A stretch of DNA of 5,154 nt from CAZWSE01 sp964636575 (GTDB lineage Bacteria > Pseudomonadota > Alphaproteobacteria > Rhodobacterales > Rhodobacteraceae), in contig CAZWSE010000158.1 of NCBI GenBank assembly GCA_964636575.1, positions 1 to 5,154 on the forward strand, given 5' to 3'. A model generated the notes under the pieces. It was not told the DNA's origin. It did no database searches and saw nothing but the letters and a program-made list of their open reading frames with translations. The position numbers and the translations under genes are program-made. Numbering within the stretch: position 1 is the first letter of the stretch; each line of letters opens with the position of its first letter. This document shows positions 1-5,154 of this stretch, piece by piece.

Positions 1-452
1 AAGTCTATATGCGCTATACCGGCCAAGGCTGGGAAATCCCGATTGAGCTGACCGAGGATCAAGCGATGAACCCTGATGCCGCCACCTTTGAAGCGCGCTT
101 TATCGAAGATTATTCCAAGCTGTTCGGCCGTCCTGTCGAGGGCATGGATATCGAGATCACCGTCTGGTCGGTCAATGCCACAACTCCCCCTGAAACAGTC
201 GCGCGGATTGGTGAGACCGACGGCTCCGGCACCGCGACTGCAACGGGCGAACGCCAGCTCTTTGATGCGGCTGCGGGCAGATACCTCAACGCACAAATCG
301 TCAACCGGTTTGACATGGCTGAAGGCGCGCGCGCCTCTGGACCAGCCGCCGTGGTTGAGGATGAAACCACGATCATTGTCCCCGCCAGCCGCGACGCCAT
401 CCGCCAGCCAGATGGCTGCATCGATTTGATCAAGAAGGGAGCTGCCCAATGA
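1..452 (+). CDS. hyuA: Hydantoinase A / 5-oxoprolinase family protein (HyuA-like), 3' end only
   Basis: This is the C-terminal 149 residues of a gene that begins left of the window; the reading frame is already open at base 3 (Val-Tyr-Met-Arg-Tyr), so the Met at position 9 is internal and not a start. The family (N-methylhydantoinase A, 5-oxoprolinase N-terminal half, acetone/acetophenone carboxylase beta-type subunits) supplies the ATP-using part of a two-subunit enzyme that acts on cyclic amides or ketones in the cytoplasm. Visible family marks are the opening RYTGQGWEIPI strand, a FGRPVEG-MDIEI segment where homologues read FGy-x-iEi, and the closing GARASGPAAVVEDETTIIVP segment, matching the 'GPAxVExxxTTxxVPP' end of HyuA proteins. 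The ATP-binding part of the protein is outside the window. Its TGA stop overlaps the start of the next gene, whose HyuB identity strongly supports this call. The exact substrate is unknown, so the symbol is a family-level name. Confidence 0.88.
   Translation, partial: VYMRYTGQGWEIPIELTEDQAMNPDAATFEARFIEDYSKLFGRPVEGMDIEITVWSVNATTPPETVARIGETDGSGTATATGERQLFDAAAGRYLNAQIVNRFDMAEGARASGPAAVVEDETTIIVPASRDAIRQPDGCIDLIKKGAAQ
435..441 (+). promoter_or_regulatory. Ribosome binding site of hyuB, inside the end of hyuA
   Basis: AAGGGAG lies 7 bases before the ATG at 449, within the last codons of hyuA. It is a good Shine-Dalgarno match and, together with the ATGA stop-start overlap at 449-452, fixes the start of hyuB and points to translational coupling of the two subunits. 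Confidence 0.7.
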
Positions 453-2158
453 CCAAAGAGCACTCAAAAGTCGCTTATCAAGTGATGTGGAACCGCTTGA
501 TCTCGGTCGTCGAAGAACAGGCACAGGCGCTTGTGCGCACAGCCTTCTCAACCTCGGTCCGCGAGGCCGGAGACCTGTCCGCCGGTGTCTACAACGCCCA
601 AGGGCTGATGCTGGCGCAGGCCGTCACAGGCACGCCAGGCCACGTCAATGCCATGGCAGACGCGGTCGCGCATTTCATCCGCCGGATCGGGCGCGACAAT
701 ATCCATGAAGGCGATGTCTATATCACCAACGATCCTTGGGAGGGCACTGGTCATTTGCATGACATCACCATGGTCACGCCGTCATTTCATAAAGGTTCCC
801 ATGTGGGGTTCTTTGCCTGCACCGCACACATCGTCGACATTGGCGGGCGCGGGTTTGGTGCAGATGCACACAGCGTCTACGAAGAAGGGCTTTATATCCC
901 GATCATGAAGTTCGCAGATCGCGGCGAAGTTGATGAAACATTGACCCGCATTATCCGTGGCAACGTGCGCGAGCCGGATCAGCTGATCGGCGACATCTAC
1001 GCGCTGGCGACCTGCAATGAAATCGGCCATCGCCGCCTGATCGAAATGATGGAGGAATTCGCCCTCGCTGATCTAAACGGCATTGCAGAGTTTATCCTCG
1101 ACAATTCGCGCCGTGCCACGATTGAACGGATCGCCGCCTTACCGCAGCAATCGGCGGAAGGCGAGATGACGATGGACGGCTTTGATGCGCCCATCACGCT
1201 AAAGGTCAAAATCAGCGTTGAAGGCGACAAGATCGTATCAGATTTTACCGGCTCCTCTGGCCTTGATAAAAAGGGCATCAATTGCCCGCTGGTCTATGCC
1301 AAAGCCTATGCTTGCTATGCCCTAAAGGTCGCCATTGCGCCGGAAATCCCGAACAATGCGGCCAGCCTCGCACCATTCGAGATTGAAGCACCCGAGAACA
1401 CCATCGTAAACGCGCTGCACCCTGCGCCCGTTGCCCTGCGCCATATCGTTGGTCACTTCGTGCCAGACGCAGTATTCAACGCGTTCGACAAGATCGTACC
1501 CGGCCTTGTGCCCGCTGAAGGGGCTGGGTGTTTGTGCAATTTTCAAGTGTCCTTGCGTCCGCGCACCGATGCAACCGCACCCGCCAGTGCGCGACGATCA
1601 GAGGTGCTGACGTTCAACTCCGGTGGCTCTGGCGCGCGGCCTGAACATGATGGTCTGAACGCCACCGCTTTCCCGTCCGGCGTAATGACCATGCCAATTG
1701 AGGCTACTGAACACGCAGGCCCCGTCATCATCTGGCGCAAAGAGTTGCGGCCCGATTCAGGTGGCGCAGGCAAAACCCGTGGCGGTCTGGGGCAATACAT
1801 GGAAGTCGGCGCGCAAGAGGGGCATGAGTTTGACATTCAAGCCATGTTCGACCGCGTTGATCATCCTGCACGTGGCAGACGTGGTGGTGCGGAAGGCGCA
1901 CCCACAAAGATCATGCGCGATGATGGCGCTGAGATGCACGGCAAAGGCAAACAATTCGTCCCCCACGGGCGGCGCGTGGTAATGGCTTTCCCGGGTGGTG
2001 CGGGCTACGGCGATCCGGCGGAGCGATCGGTTGAACTGGTCAAACGCGATCTGGCACGGGGGTATATTTCTGAACAAACGGCCACCGAAGACTACAACCT
2101 GTCCGCCCAAGACATTGCAGATGTGAAAGCGGCAGTCGCACGCGGAGAAGCCATCTAA
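449..2158 (+). CDS. hyuB: Hydantoinase B / 5-oxoprolinase family protein (HyuB-like)
   Basis: This complete 569-residue protein is the partner subunit of the HyuA-type protein encoded just upstream. Family members hydrolyse N-methylhydantoin, hydantoins or 5-oxoproline at the cost of ATP, or carboxylate ketones; all act in the cytoplasm as HyuA/HyuB complexes. Length fits the usual 520-590 residues. Family motifs appear in order: REAGDLSAGVYNAQG at residues 38-52, NDPWEGTGHLHDITMVTP at 94-111 (the 'NDPy-x-GgtHlpD' signature), AHIVDIGG at 126-133, DFTGSS at 265-270, DSGGAGKTRGGLGQ at 436-449, and GGAGYGDPAER at 516-526 followed by a 'V-x-x-D-x-x-xG-x-IS-x-x-xA-x-x-xY' tail. The start is chosen for its Shine-Dalgarno sequence and the 4-base overlap with hyuA, which imply one operon. 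There is no signal peptide or membrane segment and nothing appears truncated. Which substrate it uses (hydantoin, 5-oxoproline, caprolactam-like lactam, ketone) is not decidable here; the family assignment itself is secure. Confidence 0.92.
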   Translation: MTKEHSKVAYQVMWNRLISVVEEQAQALVRTAFSTSVREAGDLSAGVYNAQGLMLAQAVTGTPGHVNAMADAVAHFIRRIGRDNIHEGDVYITNDPWEGTGHLHDITMVTPSFHKGSHVGFFACTAHIVDIGGRGFGADAHSVYEEGLYIPIMKFADRGEVDETLTRIIRGNVREPDQLIGDIYALATCNEIGHRRLIEMMEEFALADLNGIAEFILDNSRRATIERIAALPQQSAEGEMTMDGFDAPITLKVKISVEGDKIVSDFTGSSGLDKKGINCPLVYAKAYACYALKVAIAPEIPNNAASLAPFEIEAPENTIVNALHPAPVALRHIVGHFVPDAVFNAFDKIVPGLVPAEGAGCLCNFQVSLRPRTDATAPASARRSEVLTFNSGGSGARPEHDGLNATAFPSGVMTMPIEATEHAGPVIIWRKELRPDSGGAGKTRGGLGQYMEVGAQEGHEFDIQAMFDRVDHPARGRRGGAEGAPTKIMRDDGAEMHGKGKQFVPHGRRVVMAFPGGAGYGDPAERSVELVKRDLARGYISEQTATEDYNLSAQDIADVKAAVARGEAI

Positions 2159-2247
2159 AAGTCCTTACTGCAGCCTTTGAGACCGTGTTTCATAAAATTC
2201 GAACGAAAATGGAACGAAGAAGGATCAAATCGTTAAGGGTTCAGGCA

Positions 2248-2266
2248 TTGGTTGGGGCTAAACCAA
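2248..2266. repeat. Small inverted repeat (hairpin) between hyuB and the GGDEF-EAL gene
   Basis: TTGGTT (2248-2253) and AACCAA (2261-2266) are perfect 6-base arms around a 7-base GGGGCTA loop. No T-run follows directly (the first TTTT begins more than 10 bases later), so it is not a convincing intrinsic terminator. It could be a leader hairpin or a protein-binding site upstream of the gene starting at 2309, or chance. The rest of the 150-base gap 2159-2308 holds a direct repeat (GAACGAA at 2201-2207 and 2212-2218) but no recognisable promoter. Confidence 0.3.
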
Positions 2267-2308
2267 GGGAATTCAGTTTTGTATGTTCCTTGTTCGAAAG
2301 CCCAGATC

Positions 2309-3856
2309 ATGCCTCGCACGTCCAGATCATCTCAGTTGTCGTTAAGCACAGCCTTGTCGGGGCCAGCCGTTATGGCATTTGCGCCCGCGATCAGTCTCGG
2401 GGCTTATTGGTTGGGCGGTGAACCGGCGTTGTTGGCGACCGCAGTGCTTGCCCCAACCTTGATGACCGCGCTTAAGGTGTTTTCGGCGCCGAACGATGGT
2501 CCGCCCCGTGACAGTATGTCGGGCCTTATGATCCGCGACGGGTTTGTTGCGCAAACCAACGCAATTTTTGAGGAAACCAGTACACCGGGCCGAACATCGG
2601 CCACCTTGTTTCTTGAAATGGATGAGTTTGAAGCTGTCGTTGCGCGTCATGGACAATCAGGGGCCGATAAAATTCTGTTCCAAATTGGCGAACGGCTGGT
2701 TTCAACCCTGCGCGATGGCGACAATGTCACCCGATATGCGCAGAACTGCTTTGCAATCACTCTGAAACCCGTGCGCCAGCTTGACTTGGAACTTTGCATT
2801 CAGATGGCCTCCCGGTTGCAGCTCGCGGTAGAAGATCCTGTCTCAATAGACGGGGCAGCTGTGTATCTTTCTGCCTCTGTCGGTTTTTGCCTGCGGTCGC
2901 GTTGTGTTGGGACGACCGGTCAGGACTGGCTCGATTGCGGTGAAACGGCCCTTGCAGAGGCAAGGCGTCACGGCCCATCGGCTGTGCGCGCCTTTTCGGC
3001 ACAACTGCACCAGCAACGGGTCGCGAAGGGCAAACTATTTGACGAAGTGACGGCAGCGCTGGATGCGGGGCAGATTCAACCGTGGTTTCAGCCGCAAATT
3101 TCGACAGACACAGGCAAAGTTACCGGATTTGAGGCTTTGGCCCGATGGTTCCACCCTGATCGCGGTATGATCCCGCCAGCAGATTTTCTGGATGCGATTG
3201 AAGAGGCCGGATTGCTTGAGCGTTTGGCCGAAGTGATGATGTACCACAGCTTAACGGCGCTGAAAGCTTGGGATCAGGCGGGCTTGGACATTCCGCAAAT
3301 CGGCGTGAATTTTGCTGGGCCGGAACTGCAAAACCCGAACTTGGTTGAGAAAATCAAATGGGAACTCGACCGGTTTGAACTGACCCCTGACCGATTGGCT
3401 GTCGAAGTGCTGGAAACCGTTGTTGCGGATTCCCCGGATGACGTTATTGCACTTAATATCAACGGCTTGGGCGAACTTGGCTGTCGCATTGATCTTGATG
3501 ATTTTGGCACAGGCCATGCTTCTATTTCAGCGATCCGCCGGTTTTCCGTCAACCGCATCAAAATCGACCGTAGCTTTGTGATGAAAGCGGATCGGGACCC
3601 TGAACAACAACGCATGATCGGCGCTATTTTGTCCATGGCGGAGCGTTTGAACCTTGAAACACTGGCCGAGGGTGTCGAAACCGTGGGCGAGCATGCTTTG
3701 CTCGCACAACTTGGCTGCCACCATGTGCAAGGCTTTGGCATTGGCCGCCCGATGCCCTTCGACAAGACGCTGGATTGGATCGCAGCCCATGAGGCAAAAC
3801 TTGAAACAGCGCCACGCATCGCGGGTGCCGCGCGCCCCAAGTCCGGAAAAGCTTGA
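2309..3856 (+). CDS. Membrane-anchored GGDEF-EAL protein, degenerate cyclase, probable c-di-GMP phosphodiesterase
   Basis: This 515-residue inner-membrane signalling protein probably lowers cyclic di-GMP by hydrolysing it to pGpG. Residues about 17-55 form a hydrophobic region long enough for two short membrane helices (around AVMAFAPAISLGAYWLGG and ALLATAVLAPTLMTAL). A GGDEF domain spans about 71-230, but the signature is AQNCF (144-148) where GGDEF is expected, so it should not make c-di-GMP; RDGD (135-138) sits exactly five residues before it, the position of the RxxD inhibitory site. The EAL domain spans about 245-495 and keeps the expected residues: EALAR at 275-279, Asn334, Glu369, Asp397-Asp398 (DDFGTG), Lys418 (IKID), Glu454 with Glu457 (AEGVET), and Gln474 (QGFG). 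There is no PAS, GAF or receiver domain. The ATG at 2309 is preferred, with weak GAAAG 8 bases upstream; a TTG at 2252 would add 19 residues lacking recognisable character. It is separated from both neighbours by gaps of over 100 bases, so it is probably its own unit. Domain calls are secure; activity is inferred from motifs. Confidence 0.9.
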   Translation: MPRTSRSSQLSLSTALSGPAVMAFAPAISLGAYWLGGEPALLATAVLAPTLMTALKVFSAPNDGPPRDSMSGLMIRDGFVAQTNAIFEETSTPGRTSATLFLEMDEFEAVVARHGQSGADKILFQIGERLVSTLRDGDNVTRYAQNCFAITLKPVRQLDLELCIQMASRLQLAVEDPVSIDGAAVYLSASVGFCLRSRCVGTTGQDWLDCGETALAEARRHGPSAVRAFSAQLHQQRVAKGKLFDEVTAALDAGQIQPWFQPQISTDTGKVTGFEALARWFHPDRGMIPPADFLDAIEEAGLLERLAEVMMYHSLTALKAWDQAGLDIPQIGVNFAGPELQNPNLVEKIKWELDRFELTPDRLAVEVLETVVADSPDDVIALNINGLGELGCRIDLDDFGTGHASISAIRRFSVNRIKIDRSFVMKADRDPEQQRMIGAILSMAERLNLETLAEGVETVGEHALLAQLGCHHVQGFGIGRPMPFDKTLDWIAAHEAKLETAPRIAGAARPKSGKA

Positions 3857-3873
3857 AATTAGCGCCCTGCATC

Positions 3874-3892
3874 GCCTGAAAAACAGGCTTTT
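3874..3892 (+). terminator. Possible intrinsic terminator after the GGDEF-EAL gene
   Basis: GCCTG (3874-3878) and CAGGC (3884-3888) pair perfectly around an AAAAA loop and are followed immediately by TTTT (3889-3892). It lies 18 bases after the stop codon at 3854-3856, where a terminator would be expected. The stem has only five pairs and the T-run is short, so it may be weak. An alternative pairing, TGAAAA (3877-3882) with TTTTCA (3889-3894), would exclude the first. Confidence 0.5.
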
Positions 3893-3918
3893 CACTTGAC
3901 CTTTTGCCCTGCACTCTG

Positions 3919-3946
3919 TTGAACCCAACGCTAACTTACTCATAAA
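3919..3946 (+). promoter_or_regulatory. Candidate sigma-70 promoter for yidC
   Basis: TTGAAC (3919-3924) and CATAAA (3941-3946), 16 bases apart, resemble -35 and -10 boxes, each matching four of six consensus bases. A second -35-like TTGACC at 3896-3901 has no good -10 partner at the usual distance. Position between the hairpin at 3874-3892 and the yidC start fits a promoter, but the implied untranslated leader would be only about 10 bases, which weakens the case. The call rests on consensus matching alone. Confidence 0.3.
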
Positions 3947-3963
3947 TAGGTAGCGGTCTTTCA

Positions 3964-5154
3964 ATGGACGATCAGAACAAGAATCTTCTTCTGGCAACAG
4001 CGCTTAGTTTTGCGGTTATCCTTGTTTGGTTCACTCTATTTCCGCCGCCCGAGCCTGAAACTGTCGAGGCTCCGACCCAAACCGCCGAGCAAACAACGCA
4101 AGCAGAATCCGGCTCTGACATTGCAACCGTCCCGACAGAAGTCACCCAAGGCGGGCAGGCAACAACCGCTGCCGCGGATGTGGAAGAAACCGACACCGCC
4201 CCTCGCATTGCAATCGACACTCCGCGCTTGAAGGGCAGCATTTCCCTGCAAGGTGGCCGGATTGATGATCTGACCTTGTCTGATTACCGCGAAACGCTGG
4301 ATGAAGATGCCGAAGTCGTCACCATGTTGAAACCCGCAGGTCAGCCGTCTGCGTACTATGCATTGTTGGGCTGGGCCGCGAAGGACGGTGTGACGCAAGA
4401 AGGCGTTCCCGGGCCGAACACTCTTTGGTCCGTGGAAAGCGGTGATACGCTGACCCCGTCCTCTCCTGTGACGCTTGTGTGGGACAATGGCGCGGGGCTG
4501 GTGTTCCGCCGTCAGATGTCTGTGGACGACGACTATCTGTTTTCCTTTGAACAAAGCGTTGAAAACACAGGTGCTACATCAGCATCGCTCGCGCCTTATG
4601 GTACTTTGGCACGTCATGGATTGCCGCAGGATCTGAAGAACTTCTTCATTTTGCACGAAGGCATCGTCGCGATGACCGATGGCGAATTGGCTGAGGTTGA
4701 TTATGACGATGTGACAGACCTTTCCACTGACAATCTGTTCGGGGCGCAATCTGCTGATCCGCAGCGGTCAAACACGGGCTGGATCGGGTTCACTGATCAC
4801 TACTGGATGACAACGCTTGTGCCCTCCGCCGAAGGCACATTCCGCTCCATCGTCCGGTTGGACGAGCGCCGCGACATCTACCAAACCGACGCCGTCCAGC
4901 AGGTTCAAACCGTCGCCCCCGGGGCCACCGCCAGTGCCAGCATGTCGCTGTTTGCGGGCGCCAAGGAATGGGAATCCCTGCGCGACTATGAAGACAAAGG
5001 CATCCCGAACTTTGTGGACAGCATCGACTGGGGTTGGTTCTTCTATCTGACCAAGCCCATCTTCTGGCTGCTGCACGAAATGAACAAGATCATCGGCAAC
5101 ATGGGTTGGGCGATCATTGGCCTGACGCTGATCATCAAAGCGATCCTGTTCCCG
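3964..5154 (+). CDS. yidC: Membrane protein insertase YidC, 5' part (cut by window end)
   Basis: YidC (Oxa1/Alb3 family) inserts proteins into the inner membrane, alone or with SecYEG. The frame stays open to the last base, giving 397 residues; proteobacterial YidC is usually about 550-620, so roughly one third is missing, including most of the five-helix core. Residues 1-7 (MDDQNKN) followed by a hydrophobic helix at 8-26 are the typical 'N-x-LLA' amino end. A Pro/Thr/Gln/Glu-rich linker follows at about 27-82, then the periplasmic P1 domain at about 87-335 with marks such as SLQGGRIDDLTL (94-105), GWIGFTDHYWMTTLVP (272-287) and LFAGAKEW (329-336). The conserved domain begins with DWGWFFYLTKPIFWLLHEMN (355-374) and the first core helix, GNMGWAIIGLTLIIKAILFP (378-397). 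Lys392 lies where E. coli has the functionally important Arg366, keeping the positive charge in the hydrophilic groove. The ATG at 3964 is chosen because it starts exactly at the conserved amino end; AGGTAG at 3948-3953 is a weak, somewhat distant ribosome site. Confidence 0.96.
   Translation, partial: MDDQNKNLLLATALSFAVILVWFTLFPPPEPETVEAPTQTAEQTTQAESGSDIATVPTEVTQGGQATTAAADVEETDTAPRIAIDTPRLKGSISLQGGRIDDLTLSDYRETLDEDAEVVTMLKPAGQPSAYYALLGWAAKDGVTQEGVPGPNTLWSVESGDTLTPSSPVTLVWDNGAGLVFRRQMSVDDDYLFSFEQSVENTGATSASLAPYGTLARHGLPQDLKNFFILHEGIVAMTDGELAEVDYDDVTDLSTDNLFGAQSADPQRSNTGWIGFTDHYWMTTLVPSAEGTFRSIVRLDERRDIYQTDAVQQVQTVAPGATASASMSLFAGAKEWESLRDYEDKGIPNFVDSIDWGWFFYLTKPIFWLLHEMNKIIGNMGWAIIGLTLIIKAILFP

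Noticed and set aside
9..11. ATG at 9 as the start of a short separate gene
   Set aside because: The frame is open upstream to the window edge, and the following residues are the interior of the HyuA C-terminal region, so this is an internal Met.
2159..2182. Terminator for hyuB directly after its stop
   Set aside because: Only a CTGCAG palindrome and scattered AAAG/CTTT complementarity are present; there is no stable stem followed by a T-run.
2177..2196. Promoter-like TTGAGA and CATAAA after hyuB
   Set aside because: The two elements are only 8 bases apart, and neither has a suitable partner at 16-18 bases.
2185..2421. Small 78-codon GTG-start frame across the gap after hyuB
   Set aside because: It has no ribosome site, runs about 110 bases into the GGDEF-EAL gene in another frame, and its product has no protein-like character.
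3274..3840. 188-codon open frame on the - strand opposite the EAL domain
   Set aside because: It lies wholly antisense to a gene with clear EAL motifs, its product is Ser/Arg-rich with no recognisable domain, and it is explained by the codon bias of the + strand gene.
4036..4554. 172-codon open frame on the - strand opposite the yidC P1 region
   Set aside because: It is antisense to confidently identified yidC coding sequence and shows no family features.
1..5154. Novel defence, mobile or RNA-based system
   Set aside because: All long open frames on the + strand belong to known families; there are no repeat arrays, transposase or integrase genes, tRNA-like folds or long non-coding stretches in the window.

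Overview
The window looks like chromosomal DNA from an alphaproteobacterium, most likely a marine Rhodobacteraceae (Roseobacter-group) species. This rests on moderate-to-high GC with GC-rich third positions, the style of the proteins (a YidC with a long acidic, Thr/Gln-rich linker after its first membrane segment and Lys where E. coli has Arg in TM2), and a hydantoinase-type hyuAB pair. The genus cannot be fixed from the sequence alone. All recognised genes are on the + strand.

Layout. (1) Positions 1-452 hold the 3' end of a hyuA-type gene (hydantoinase A / 5-oxoprolinase family, ATP-dependent), cut by the left edge. (2) Positions 449-2158 hold a complete hyuB-type gene whose start overlaps the hyuA stop as ATGA; the two form one translationally coupled operon for an ATP-dependent cyclic-amide hydrolase or a related carboxylase. 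The substrate cannot be read from sequence. (3) Positions 2159-2308 are a non-coding gap with a small hairpin and a short direct repeat but no convincing terminator or promoter. (4) Positions 2309-3856 encode a membrane-anchored GGDEF-EAL protein. Its GGDEF active site is destroyed (AQNCF), an RxxD I-site motif remains at the correct spacing, and the EAL domain has its signature residues, so it is most likely a c-di-GMP phosphodiesterase. (5) Positions 3857-3963 hold a short terminator-like hairpin and a weak candidate promoter. (6) Positions 3964-5154 encode the first 397 residues of the inner-membrane insertase YidC, cut by the right edge.

The three units (hyuAB, the c-di-GMP enzyme, yidC) have no evident shared pathway; they look like adjacent, separately regulated housekeeping and metabolic genes. 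I see no RNA genes, CRISPR arrays, insertion sequences, attachment sites or other signs of a mobile or defence system. The most interesting item is the GGDEF-EAL protein with a dead cyclase site and a retained allosteric motif.
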